The notes: a model not told the origin generated them from the letters alone. A stretch of 64,000 nucleotides of DNA from an uncultured Acetobacteroides sp. (GCF_963678165.1 NZ_OY782755.1:806001-870000); one strand, 5' to 3'; positions 28,144-38,200 are shown, numbered from the stretch's first letter. Made by a program: numbers and translations.

Positions 28144-29208
28144 ATGAAAAAAACTAGAATTGTAGGGTTCGCTCTAACCCTTGCTGCAACGATGGTCGTT
28201 GGTGGCGCAATGGGGCAAACTTATGTCGCAGATACGTATTCGGCGAATTATGTGGAAGTTAAGTCGGGAACTGCGGCTGATGAAAATGTAGTTAGTTTGG
28301 TTCAGATTTCTAAGGCTCATGGATTTTTCGCTATTCCTGATGGTGCATTTCACCCTACTTATGCATCAGATGGTAAACTTACAAAGGATTTCCAATGGAA
28401 GTGGACAGTAAGTACAGGAGGTGCAGATGCTACAGGTGCTGGAACAAAAACAGCAACAGGAGCTGCTGGTAAAGAAAACTACGTTGAACTAACATTTAAT
28501 AAAGCACAGAAATATATTGTTGATGTATCTGAAATTGCACCATCTGCATGGGGTGGGTGTTTTGATGTTCGTCAATTTACAGTTCATGCCTTTGATGCAC
28601 CTTCTTTTGAAGCTACTACTGCTAGTGATGCTAAACCTACTTGCATGAGTACTGCAGATCTTCTTAAGAATGCTCACTTTAAATTATTTTCTTCAGGTAC
28701 TCCTTATGTGAAATACAAAATAGTAAGAACAGTAATGACCATTGCAGCAGATGGTACTCTTGCAGAATCTACTGTTCCTGCTGATAAAACTAATTTTGTA
28801 GCGGAAGGTGCTGCTGAGCAGTTTACTGGAAATAATTGGACTTGGAATAATGCAATTGCAGAAAGTGCTGCGGGTCCTTTAGCTTTAGATGGTATTCGTG
28901 TAAAACTAACAACTCCATTGGATACTACGGGGCACAAGTTAGCTGAATATGATCTCGAAATTGCTAAAAAGATTACAAAGCCAACCGGTGCTGAAAGAAT
29001 CGTTAAATATTCATTTGTGGTGACAGGTATTAATGGTCTTTTGTCTCGTAAAGCCGATTATGTACCTGCAACAGGTGCTCTTAAGGCTAGTGGCTTTGAT
29101 TATTATAATACTGTTACTGCTACAAAGAGTGGTTCTGTAGATTTCTTAGTATCAGTAGCTCCAAAGACTGGTCCAGTTTACCACATTGGCAACAACGTTG
29201 CGAAGTAG
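28144..29208 (+). CDS. Secreted protein (354 aa) with TGPxYH tail, first gene of the CHU_C/PorP unit
   Basis: Signal peptide at residues 1-25 (MKKTRIVGFALTLAATMVVG...GQ). The mature protein is Thr/Ala/Lys-rich with predicted beta structure (WKWTVSTGGADATGAG, YVELTFNKAQKYIVDVSEI) and two Cys residues in the middle. It ends in TGPVYHIGNNVAK, the tail shared with the giant proteins and the 1068-aa repeat protein. It is followed after 63 bases by a CHU_C protein and then a PorP/SprF protein in the same direction. Its simple, AT-rich codon usage differs from those two neighbours. I do not recognise a named family; its place in the unit suggests a major secreted subunit of a surface structure, which is inference. 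Confidence 0.85.
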   Translation: MKKTRIVGFALTLAATMVVGGAMGQTYVADTYSANYVEVKSGTAADENVVSLVQISKAHGFFAIPDGAFHPTYASDGKLTKDFQWKWTVSTGGADATGAGTKTATGAAGKENYVELTFNKAQKYIVDVSEIAPSAWGGCFDVRQFTVHAFDAPSFEATTASDAKPTCMSTADLLKNAHFKLFSSGTPYVKYKIVRTVMTIAADGTLAESTVPADKTNFVAEGAAEQFTGNNWTWNNAIAESAAGPLALDGIRVKLTTPLDTTGHKLAEYDLEIAKKITKPTGAERIVKYSFVVTGINGLLSRKADYVPATGALKASGFDYYNTVTATKSGSVDFLVSVAPKTGPVYHIGNNVAK

Positions 29209-29271
29209 TTTTTGCTAGCAACCAAAGATTAGAATCACCGACCACTCTTAGTAAACCGATAATACGAATTA

Positions 29272-30402
29272 ATGCATAAAAGACTCCACATACTACTTTT
29301 TGTTGTGGTAGCCACACTACTTACCACGGCGGCGTATGGGCAAAACTTGCCCTACGCCTGCCAGGGTAGTGTAGAGCGCTATGGGGTAAAGGGGTTCAAC
29401 GGGCTGTCGAACTTTTCCTGGCGCATTACCGATCCAAAGGGTACCGAGGTTCCTGCAAGTGCCATTAAAAGCGTCAACGCCGGTTCCGATTCGGTAGATG
29501 TTACCTGGAATTACGCCAACATGCCCGGCGGTATTTATACGTTTCATATTATAGAAAAAACACCCTGGGGCTGTACCGGCGAGGAGTACACCCAGGATAT
29601 TGTGGTAAACACCCCCGAGGTGTACGTGCCCATATCCTCGTTTCTCAACACAAAAGATAACCTTATAAACCTCTGTAAGGGCAAGGACTACGAGCTAGAG
29701 GTGCAGCTAAAGGATGGCAAGCGAACCATTGCTACCAGCCTAAGCAAGTGGATGGATCTTAATGATGCCTTCAACGTAAAGCGAATAGTATCAACGGCAG
29801 GAACCTTCTCCGTAAAGGTGGTCGACGATCTGTCGTCGTGCTCGTACGACACCGTAAAAGTTGTTTCACACGAATTACCCAAGGTCGATCTTGGCCCAGA
29901 TGTTACCATCTGCAAGTTTCAGCCTGCCACCATAGTGCCCAAAGTCGATAAGGGCAACATTTATTCATGGACCATCAACAACGAAGTGGTATCTACCGCC
30001 TCTAGCTACTATGCCGATCAGGCAAATATCGATCTGGCGCTGGCCGTTACCGACGAGTATGGCTGCGTGGGCTCCGATACCATAAAGGTTAATCAGTGCA
30101 GCGTCGAGAGCATCCGCGTTCCAGCGGCCTTTACGCCCAACGGCGACAGCTACAACGATAAGTGGACCATTCCCGACTTCGAAACCAAGTACGATGTAGA
30201 AAATCTACAGATAGAGGTGTTCTCCCGCTGGGGTAAGCTGGTTTGGAAGTATACTAAGGGTAAGTACGATCCTACCCAGATGTGGGATGGAAAGGACATG
30301 AGCGGCAAACCGCTGCCAGTTGATTCGTACCACTACATCATGAGTTTTAAGTATAACGGCAGCACGCAAAACCTTAAGGGGGCTGTAACCATCATCTTGT
30401 AG
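29272..30402 (+). CDS. Gliding-motility-associated C-terminal (CHU_C, T9SS type B) domain protein
   Basis: A 376-aa protein. Signal peptide at 1-24 (MHKRLHILLFVVVATLLTTAAYGQ). Residues about 25-280 contain PKD/Ig-like domains with the features CQGSVERYGVKGFNGLSNFSW, DSVDVTWNYANMPGGIYTF, ELPKVDLGPDVTIC and VTDEYGC. The C-terminal ~95 residues are a CHU_C domain: FTPNGDSYNDKW, then IEVFSRWGKLVW, MWDGKDMSGKPLPVDSYHY and KGAVTIIL at the end. Type B domains direct export through T9SS, and their genes often adjoin a porP/sprF-type gene, as here (22 bases downstream). At 376 aa it is small for a type B substrate, so it might serve as an anchor or connector rather than a long adhesin; that part is inference. 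Confidence 0.93.
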   Translation: MHKRLHILLFVVVATLLTTAAYGQNLPYACQGSVERYGVKGFNGLSNFSWRITDPKGTEVPASAIKSVNAGSDSVDVTWNYANMPGGIYTFHIIEKTPWGCTGEEYTQDIVVNTPEVYVPISSFLNTKDNLINLCKGKDYELEVQLKDGKRTIATSLSKWMDLNDAFNVKRIVSTAGTFSVKVVDDLSSCSYDTVKVVSHELPKVDLGPDVTICKFQPATIVPKVDKGNIYSWTINNEVVSTASSYYADQANIDLALAVTDEYGCVGSDTIKVNQCSVESIRVPAAFTPNGDSYNDKWTIPDFETKYDVENLQIEVFSRWGKLVWKYTKGKYDPTQMWDGKDMSGKPLPVDSYHYIMSFKYNGSTQNLKGAVTIIL

Positions 30403-30424
30403 TATAAACAGGTAAAGGTTAATA

Positions 30425-31435
30425 ATGATAAAACAAAGGAGATATACGCTAGCTGCTCTTGCTGGATTGCTTCTGGCTCTTGCGCCAATGGGCGTACGGG
30501 CGCAGCAAGAACCTCTTATTGGGCAGTACATGTTTAATCCGTACCTGATAAATCCGGCCTTTGCCGGCTCGGAGGGGTATACCTTCTTTACCTTTACGGC
30601 AAGCAACCAGTGGGCAGGCTACTCCAAGTCGCCCAAAACCTATATAGCTTCGTTTCAAACCAGCCAATCGGGCAGCCTCCTCAATATTTTCAAGAGTGGA
30701 CGAGGTTGGAGCCGTCGTATGCGCAGCCGTAACTCGGCTAGCACCGGTATTGGCGCAATGATCTATAGCGATTGGAACGGCGATGTCTCGCGCAATGGCT
30801 TTCAGGGCACCTACGCCTACCATACGCCGCTTCGGGGCGACGATAAGCTATCGTTTGGCCTCTCGTTTAGCCTTTTCCAGTTCAGGGCCGATGTTACCAA
30901 CGAGGATCTGCCCAATCCCGATAACGATCCGTTGCTGATGGCGGGAAAGCGGGTTTCGCAGATGTCACCTGAGGCCAACTTCGGCGCCTACTATACCAAC
31001 AAGGGCTTCTTTGCCGGCTTTACAGCGAACAACCTTCTGCAATCGGCCGTCCGCTTTGCGGTAGACGATAAGGGCTCGAGGCCCGAGGTGCTCCGCCACT
31101 ACTACCTCATGGGCGGTTACAAGATGAAGGCCAATTACCGTATTGATGTCGAGCCATCGATGATGTTAACTACCACCGAGCGCGGTCAGTTTAATACCGA
31201 TATCAACATAAAGGGGTACTACAAAAACGACTACTGGGCTGGGCTATCGTATCGTACCTCAGGAGCAGTACTTGTTCTTGTGGGAGCACACTACCAGGAT
31301 TTCCGCTTTGGCTACGCCTTTAACTTTGGCTTTGGCGATGTATCCACCTTCTCGAAGTTTGGCTCGCACGAGTTTATGGTGGGCTACTCCATTGGCGAAA
31401 GTCGTGGCCGCTACCGCTGGACGCGTCGTAGGTAG
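30425..31435 (+). CDS. PorP/SprF family type IX secretion outer membrane protein
   Basis: A 336-aa protein. Signal peptide to about residue 27 (ending MGVRAQ), then the family hallmark QEPLIGQYMFNPYLINPAFAGSEGY. The rest shows the expected barrel strands, e.g. GFQGTYAYHTPL, LSFGLSFSLFQFR, FGAYYTNKGFFAGFTANNLLQ and FGYAFNFGFGDVSTFSKFGSHEFMVGY. PorP/SprF proteins are outer-membrane barrels needed for export or surface attachment of T9SS substrates, and SprF-like members act with type B substrates. Its adjacency to the CHU_C gene supports a substrate-specific pair. No core T9SS genes are in the window. Confidence 0.94.
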   Translation: MIKQRRYTLAALAGLLLALAPMGVRAQQEPLIGQYMFNPYLINPAFAGSEGYTFFTFTASNQWAGYSKSPKTYIASFQTSQSGSLLNIFKSGRGWSRRMRSRNSASTGIGAMIYSDWNGDVSRNGFQGTYAYHTPLRGDDKLSFGLSFSLFQFRADVTNEDLPNPDNDPLLMAGKRVSQMSPEANFGAYYTNKGFFAGFTANNLLQSAVRFAVDDKGSRPEVLRHYYLMGGYKMKANYRIDVEPSMMLTTTERGQFNTDINIKGYYKNDYWAGLSYRTSGAVLVLVGAHYQDFRFGYAFNFGFGDVSTFSKFGSHEFMVGYSIGESRGRYRWTRRR

Positions 31436-32066
31436 GGAAGTATGAAATATCGATTACTTCTAAATGAGGTAATCCATCGTTCCTAAGAGTTTTGAACACT
31501 GTTCGGCTAAGGCACGAGCCCATAGCCGTTAAGATATGAACTGTATAGTTCTATATTTAGAAAGAAAAGGATAGATATTAAGCACCAGCGCGTGATTGAC
31601 CCTGTTTATCCCCTCCTTGGAGGGGTAGGGGTGGGTTAAGAACGCGAAGCAATGTTTAAACGTTGACATAAAACGCGAAACCTTCTGTTCGGCTGAAACA
31701 GAAGTCCATCGCTTTCACAAGCGGTGATGTTGGAATTGCTAGGCTACAAGGCTGAAGTTTGTGTCCTATTCTCATCTTCGGATTGAGGTGAAGAACCGTT
31801 CCGAAGAGTTGAAGTATTAGAATTATGAAGGGAATAAGTATGAATAATTTATTTGGAATCCGATCTTGGGCTGAATCACATTATTCCATGTTGCCATTAG
31901 GTATTTCTATGTCGAATGGCGAGAATATTTCCCTACAAAATATATTGTACGGCTTTTTGCAGATAGTTTCTGTGGCTTGCGCCGGTATGGCGCTGCCTAG
32001 CACAAGGTCTGCTATAGTCCTATATGGGCTGAATTGAGTATTAGAATTGTAAAAACCGCTTAATAT
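31436..32066. other. Spacer with dispersed intergenic repeat
   Basis: No gene I can support; a 70-codon frame at 31825-32037 has no signal or family features. The stretch 31508-31645 is a dispersed repeat copy (listed separately). Related phrases TATTAGAATTATGAAG (31816) and TATTAGAATTGTAAA (32039) occur near the two ends of the last 250 bases. Confidence 0.45.
31508..31645. repeat. Dispersed intergenic repeat, copy 3
   Basis: Contains AGCCCATAGCCGTTAAG, AAAGGATAGATATTAAGC, GCGCGTGATTGA, then a hairpin CCCCTCCTTGGAGGGG (31610-31625) and TAGGGGTGGGTTAAGAACG. It is the most complete of the three copies in the window. Confidence 0.65.
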
Positions 32067-33584
32067 ATGAAAAGAACGCTCTTAGTATTGGCTATTTGTG
32101 CGTTGGCTGTTATTTCGAAGGCCAACAACCTGCAAATAGGTGCTGTAAAAATCTCAGCCGACAAGCAGCATGTCGAGTTTACCGTAAAATGGGATAATAG
32201 TTGGAAGGTTAACGGAGGCCCCGCAAACTACGATGCCGTTTGGGTCTTTATTAAGTATCAAGATTGTGCTACCAACAACCTACCTTGGCAGCATGTTGGG
32301 CTAAGCACCAACTCTGCCGATCATACGGTTGATGGAGGTGTGCTTACCATCGATGCAACAGCCGATGGTAAGGGTGTTTTTATCCGTCGTTCGGCGGCTG
32401 GTAGTGGAAATCTCTCTTCTGCCAATGTTTCCCTTAAAATGACTGTCACCGATAATAGTTTTAACTACCAGGTTAACGGCATCGAGATGGTGTACGTGCC
32501 ACAGGGACCATTCTTTGCTGGCGATGGTAATCGCGGTAGTGGCAACAAGTGGGGCTTTGGTGCCACTGGTGGCGATAACTACCTTCAGATTGATGCTACC
32601 GTAAATACTAACGGGCTAAACTCTGCCGATTACGTGTCGAATCCTTCGTGGGGTTCTACGGCAAAGCTGCCCGGCAACGCCTACCCTTTTGGCTACAACG
32701 CCTATTACATGATGAAGTACGAGATTAGCCAGGAGGCCTACGCGAACTTCTTAAATACGCTAACATACGATCAGCAGCTTGGACGCTTTACCAATGCGCC
32801 AAACTCTGCACCCGGAACATTTGCTATTGCAGGTCTCTCCAATCCTCAAAACGGGCGTAACGGCATTAGAATAAAGTCGTCGGGTCAGGTGAGCAACGTT
32901 CCTGCCACCGTAGGTTGCGACCTTAACCTAAATGGTGTATTCGACGAGGCCGACGACGGGCAGAATATTGCCTGCAACTGGCTTAGCTGGGGCGATATGA
33001 TTGCTTTCCTCGATTGGGCCGCACTTCGTCCAATGACCGAGTTTGAGTACGAGAAGGCTTGTCGTGGAGCCAGCATACCCGCAGTAGGCGAATACGCTTG
33101 GGGAAGTAATACTATTTTGGCCGCCAATTCGGGTGCTATCGTTTATCCGGGTGCTGCCAACGAGGTTTCCATTTCGGTGGGTGCTGGGTTGTGCGCGTAT
33201 GGGGTCAACAACAATAACAACCGAGGCCCACTACGCTGTGGGTTTGCGGCAACGTCAACATCCAACCGCACGGTTGCTGGTGCATCTTTCTATGGCATCA
33301 TGGAACTTACTGGTAATGTAGACGAGCAGTGCGTTGGCGGGTACAACTATAACTACAGCACCTTTACCTCGATAAGTGGCGATGGCGATCTTACTGTAAA
33401 CGGTAATGCCAATACCGCCAACTGGCCCGCTAATGGTGGTGGTCAGGCAGGTGGCATTGCGCGTGGCGGAAACTGGTACGATGGTGGGAATATCCTAATG
33501 GTTAGCAATCGAGATTGGATGACTACCAACTTTAATCAAACCCGCGATGTTCGCAATGGAGGACGTGGCGTGAGAATGCCGTAG
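32067..33584 (+). CDS. Secreted SUMF1/FGE-sulfatase-fold protein, copy 1
   Basis: A 505-aa protein. Signal peptide at 1-19 (MKRTLLVLAICALAVISKA). Residues about 20-130 form a beta domain (VEFTVKWDNSWKVNGGPANYDAVWVFIKY...). From about residue 137 an FGE-sulfatase (SUMF1-like, C-type-lectin-related) fold starts at GIEMVYVPQGPFFAGDGN and shows YYMMKYEISQEAYANFLN, RPMTEFEYEKACRG, ELTGNVDEQCVGG and RGGNWYDGG, ending in GGRGVR. The catalytic cysteine pair of true formylglycine-generating enzyme is not visible in the C-terminal core, and GNVWEW is replaced by GNVDEQ. A binding or structural role therefore looks more likely than enzymatic activity. The next gene is a close paralogue beginning 45 bases later. 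Confidence 0.88.
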   Translation: MKRTLLVLAICALAVISKANNLQIGAVKISADKQHVEFTVKWDNSWKVNGGPANYDAVWVFIKYQDCATNNLPWQHVGLSTNSADHTVDGGVLTIDATADGKGVFIRRSAAGSGNLSSANVSLKMTVTDNSFNYQVNGIEMVYVPQGPFFAGDGNRGSGNKWGFGATGGDNYLQIDATVNTNGLNSADYVSNPSWGSTAKLPGNAYPFGYNAYYMMKYEISQEAYANFLNTLTYDQQLGRFTNAPNSAPGTFAIAGLSNPQNGRNGIRIKSSGQVSNVPATVGCDLNLNGVFDEADDGQNIACNWLSWGDMIAFLDWAALRPMTEFEYEKACRGASIPAVGEYAWGSNTILAANSGAIVYPGAANEVSISVGAGLCAYGVNNNNNRGPLRCGFAATSTSNRTVAGASFYGIMELTGNVDEQCVGGYNYNYSTFTSISGDGDLTVNGNANTANWPANGGGQAGGIARGGNWYDGGNILMVSNRDWMTTNFNQTRDVRNGGRGVRMP

Positions 33585-33629
33585 TTCTTTGCCGTGTTGT
33601 TACAGTATTCATCTCTTAAGCTTACATTC

Positions 33630-35144
33630 ATGAAACGAATTATAGGATTACTGGCCGTTATGGTCTCGGCGTTGGTTGCAGGCGCCAATAACTTGCAGCT
33701 TACCAACTTTAAGGTAAACGACCCTACCCATATCCAGTTTGATATTAAGTGGGACAACAGCTGGAAGGTTTCTACCGGCCCCGCAAACTGGGATGCTGTT
33801 TGGATCTTTCTTAAGGTTCAGAATTGTTCTACGCCATACCAGCTGTGGCAGCATGTATCGTTGAGTACCACCTCTAGCGATCACACAGTGTCTGGTGGAA
33901 TCTTAACCGTTGATGCCGCTGCCGATGGCAATGGTGTCTTTATCCGCCGTGCGGCAAACGGAAACGGAAATGTAGCCACAACCACAGTTGTACTAAAGAT
34001 TACCAATCCCGATGCTGGCTATAACTACCAGCTTAACGGTGTCGAAATGGTTTACGTACCACAGGGCGACTTTAGCGTTGGCGATGGCAACCGAGGCGGA
34101 AGTGCTCAGTATGGTTTTACGGGCGATGGTGCTTTGGCTCCGAAGCTTATTAATGCAGCGGTACAATCGGGTGGGCTAACCAAAGCACAGTACTTGTCGA
34201 ATACGGCATGGGGCGCTTCTGTTGATCTTCCTGCCACCTTCCCTTTTGGCTATAATGGTTTTTACACCATGAAGTATGAGGTTAGCCAGGAGGAGTACTG
34301 CTCGTTCCTGAACACGCTAACCTACGACCAGCAGGTTACCCGAATGGCTGCGGCTCCTAACTCGACTATCGGGACGCTTGCCGTATCTACGGCATCTATT
34401 CCGGCCAACTGCCGTAACTGGATCAAAATAAAAAAGCAGGGTGTGGTAAATAACATTCCTGCCGAAGTTGGCTGCGACATGAATAACAACGGAACTTTCG
34501 ACGAGGCCGATGACGGCAAGGATGTAGCCTGCAACTGGCTTAGCTGGGCCGATCTGATTGCCTATCTCGACTGGGCTGCCCTTCGTCCGATGACCGAGTT
34601 CGAGTTCGAAAAGATTTGTCGTGGACCAAACACTCCTGTTGCCAACGAGTATCCTTGCGGTACAACCAACATACTTTCTGCTACTGCAGCTTCAATTGCC
34701 TACCCTGGCGCGGCTAATGAGTCGTCGCTGACCAATGGCGCGGGGCTTTGCGTTTATGCTGCAGGTTCTACAACCAGCCGTGGACCGCTGAGGGTTGGTA
34801 TCACAGCTACCAACACCACAACCCGTACGCTTGCCGGTGCCGCATTCTATGGTGCCATGGATATGGCGGGTAATGTAAACGAGCAGTGCCTTGGCGGAAT
34901 GACCTACAACTACAGCACCTTTACTACCGCTAATGGCGATGGAACCCTGTCGGGAACCGGAAGCGCTGATACGGCCAATTGGCCTGCTGTTGGTGGTGGT
35001 GGTCAAGGTGGCGTAATGCGTGGCGGAAACTGGTACGACAACGGTTGGCAGTACTGCATTGTTAGTAATCGCGACTGGATTGGCAATAACACAAACGCCA
35101 CTCGCGACTATCGTGTTGGAGGTCGTGGCGTGCGATCGTTCTAG
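33630..35144 (+). CDS. Secreted SUMF1/FGE-sulfatase-fold protein, copy 2
   Basis: A 504-aa tandem paralogue of the preceding gene. The start at 33630 is chosen because it gives a clean signal peptide (MKRIIGLLAVMVSALVAGA); an upstream in-frame start would add 12 poorly supported residues. The architecture is identical: an N-terminal beta domain (IQFDIKWDNSWKVSTGPANWDAVWIF, described in parts), then an FGE-like fold with MVYVPQGDFSVGDGNRGG, YTMKYEVSQEEYCSFLN, RPMTEFEFEKICRG, DMAGNVNEQCLGG and MRGGNWYDNG, ending GGRGVRSF. As in copy 1, the FGE catalytic Cys pair is not seen. Probably surface exposed and co-transcribed with copy 1. Homologues are often found near PorP/SprF genes, which fits this island; the exact role is unknown. 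Confidence 0.87.
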   Translation: MKRIIGLLAVMVSALVAGANNLQLTNFKVNDPTHIQFDIKWDNSWKVSTGPANWDAVWIFLKVQNCSTPYQLWQHVSLSTTSSDHTVSGGILTVDAAADGNGVFIRRAANGNGNVATTTVVLKITNPDAGYNYQLNGVEMVYVPQGDFSVGDGNRGGSAQYGFTGDGALAPKLINAAVQSGGLTKAQYLSNTAWGASVDLPATFPFGYNGFYTMKYEVSQEEYCSFLNTLTYDQQVTRMAAAPNSTIGTLAVSTASIPANCRNWIKIKKQGVVNNIPAEVGCDMNNNGTFDEADDGKDVACNWLSWADLIAYLDWAALRPMTEFEFEKICRGPNTPVANEYPCGTTNILSATAASIAYPGAANESSLTNGAGLCVYAAGSTTSRGPLRVGITATNTTTRTLAGAAFYGAMDMAGNVNEQCLGGMTYNYSTFTTANGDGTLSGTGSADTANWPAVGGGGQGGVMRGGNWYDNGWQYCIVSNRDWIGNNTNATRDYRVGGRGVRSF

Positions 35145-35173
35145 GCAGCTACAAATATCTTTTTACTGCATGG

Positions 35174-35199
35174 CTAGGCATCACGCTGATGGTGCCTAG
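35174..35199 (+). terminator. Hairpin between FGE-like copy 2 and the repeat protein
   Basis: Stem CTAGGCATCA/TGGTGCCTAG with one wobble pair and no T tract. It could be a weak terminator or a processing site; read-through into the gene at 35233 is possible. Confidence 0.4.
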
Positions 35200-35232
35200 G
35201 TAAGTTATACACACAGCTAAAAATATTTGTGG

Positions 35233-38200
35233 ATGCAATTTCGGTTACTCATTTTGCTGGCAGTACTTGCACTTGTAAGCATAAGGTCCGATTTGTATGC
35301 TCAGTATTATAGGGGAGGTAGCGGTAATGGGGCTGCGCGGGTAGAGATTATCCCGGGTACCTGTACCCCCTCCGAGAATACGAGCATATACTTTGGTGGC
35401 GATGCCAACGGTGCAGGTGTGCTTAGGCTCAAGTCCGGTTCGTGCTCTGCGCCCGAAAACGTGAGCATCTACTTTGGGGGCGATGCCAACGGTGGCGGCA
35501 TGCTTAGGCATGTGCAGACCCCGTGCACGACTCCCGAAAATCTGAACATATTTTCTGGTGGAGCTTCGGGAATGTTTGCGGTTCGTATAATGAGCTGTAC
35601 GCCGTCCGAGTCTTCGGATATCTACTTTGGCGGTATTGCCAACGGCGCCGATGCTCCCCGTATCGTAATTTGTCCGTTGGCCGATGCTACTCCGGTAAAC
35701 ATCTTTTTAGGTGGCTCGGCCGAGGGGTTCTCGACCTCCAACCTGGCTCAGGCACCCTGCACAAACCCCGAAAACCTCAACATCTTTATGGGGGGCGATG
35801 CTGATGGATGCGATGGCGAGGTGCTGGTGCAGGCTCCCTGTACCCCTATGGTTAACCAGAGCATCTTCTTCGGGGGCGACGCCAATGGCGATGCGCTAGG
35901 GGCGCTTACGCAAAAGACGTGCGACCCCGTGGAAAATCTAAACATCTTTACGGGCGGCCGTACGGCTGGCTACGTGGGCATCTTGCTCGCACAGAAAACG
36001 TGTACGCCGATAGAGAACCTCTCCATCTTCTTTGGTGGTGCCTCCGATGGCTACGTGGGGAAGGACCTGATGCAGGCCATCTGCTCGCAGCCCGAAAACA
36101 TCGACATCTTTACCGGTGGCGATGCCGATGGCTACGCCGCAGGGCTGCTTGCGCCTACGCCCTGCATGACTCCCGAGAATGTGAACATCTTCGTAGGCGG
36201 CAACGCCGATGGCTACACGGGCTACGTGCTCAGCCAAAAGAGCTGCCCAACGCCCGAAAATGTGAATATCTATATGGGTGGCGATGCCGACGGCTATACG
36301 GAGTCTACCCTGAGCCAGAAGGTGTGCGACGTGCCCGAGAATGTCAACATCTTTGCGGGAGGGGCTGCCGATGGCTTTGCCCCTGGGTATATTATCAGCT
36401 GCACGCACCCCGAGGTGGTAAACATCTACTTTGGCGGTACGGCCAACGGTGGCGCTGCCGACTACATCACGATGTGCCCGGTGGCTACCCCTATCAACTT
36501 CTATACTGGTGGCGATGCCAACGGCGGGGCTGTGCTGCGGCATATCCCGTTCCCTTGTGCGCCTGCGCAAAACCTCAGCATCTACTTTGGTGGGGTTGAT
36601 AATGGCGGCGAGGCGTTGCGCTACATCAAGAACGCGTGTCCAACGCCCGAAAATCAGAATATCTACCTCGGTGGCGATGCCAATGGGGCCGACCTGCAGC
36701 TCTTTATTAAGGGTGCGTGTCTGCCGCCCGAGAACCTGAACATCTACCTTGGAACGGTGGGCAATGGTGCGGCCTACGTAATCGATAGGCCTACGGTATG
36801 CCCGCCAACCGAGAATCAAAACGTATTCTTCGGTGGCCGAGCCGACGGCTACGACGGTAAGCTGCTCGTGCAGCCCTACTACTGGACCGGAGCCGAGGAT
36901 CACAACTGGCATAACCCCAACAACTGGTCGACCTACATGGTGCCCGACCTGAGCGCGCTGGCCATTATCCCCAACGTTGCTAACGATCCGATTATCTCCG
37001 ATGGGCCGGCATCCGCCAAGGGCATCGTGCTTAAGGCTGGCGCTACGCTCGACGTGTCGGATAAGGACGTTACGGTGGCCAACGCCATCGACAGCGAGGG
37101 GGATATCAGCATCAGCGGCTCGCCAACGGTTACCATTGGGGGGAGCCTCACCTGCAACGCGGGCTCGTTTACCTCGGGCTCGTCGACGGTGGTGCTGAAC
37201 GGCGATAGCGGTGTGCAGGAGGTTAAGCTGAACGTGGGCGACTTCTACGACCTGGAGGTGAGCACCACCTCGGGGGCTAGCGCCAAGCTGTACGGCTCGA
37301 TGGGCATCCGCGGCAACCTCTCCATCAGCTCCGGCGAACTCGATGGCGGCTCGTCCACCATATCGCTGAAGGGCAGCTGGAGCAACTTTGGGGTGTTTAC
37401 CCCATCAACCAGCACCGTTAGCTTTGGCGGAATGTACCAGACGGTTGATGCGGCATCGGCCGAAACCTTCTACAACGTGCAGGTGGGCGCGGCCACGCAG
37501 CTGGTCATTAACAACGACGCCAGCGTGGCCAACGAGCTGACGATGCTTGGCGGCGACATCATCACCGGAACCAACACCCTTACCGTGGGCCGAAGCGCTG
37601 CCCTTCCGGGCAACATCGGCTATACGGCCGGACGGGTGGTGGGCAGGCTCGAGAGGTGGGTGGCCGCAACGGGCACGTACCTGTTCCCCATCGGGTCGCC
37701 ATCGCGCATGTACACCGTCAGCTTGGATGCTACGGCGGGCGTTACCCCCGGATCGGTGGTGGCCTACTTCGTGAACAGCAACCCTGGTGTGGGCGGTCTT
37801 CCGCTTACCGATGGCAGCGTTCCGGTGGAGAAAACCTTCACCGAGGGATTCTGGAACCTGACGGCGCAGCATGGCTTTGCCGTGGGCACCTACAACGTCT
37901 CTGTGAGGGCCGAAGGCTTTAGCAACTACACGCTGTCGGGCAGCACGCGTCTGCTTCGCCGAACCAACTCGGGTGGCTGGAAGATTGACGGCACGCATCT
38001 CGATGCGGTTGCGCCGGTGGTTAACCGTACGGGGCTAACCGGCGGGATATCGCCTCTTGGTACGCAGCTGGCGGTAGCGCCGGCGAGCTGTAGCGGAGGT
38101 CAAATCCTCGACAACTTCTCCATCTGTACCACCTCGGTTGTTCCTCCGTTTGCCAACCAAACGCAGGCCGTGGGCGGGGCCAGCAGCTTTAGCTACAAGT

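Noticed and set aside
31825-32037. 70-codon plus-strand gene between PorP/SprF and FGE-like copy 1
   Set aside because: No recognisable features; composition resembles the surrounding spacer.
32067-35144. Active sulfatase-maturing enzymes
   Set aside because: The catalytic cysteine pair is not visible and no sulfatase gene is in the window.
35938-36912. 324-codon minus-strand frame inside the Cys-repeat gene
   Set aside because: Antisense shadow of a GC-rich repetitive gene whose plus-strand frame has a signal peptide, regular repeats and the shared tail.
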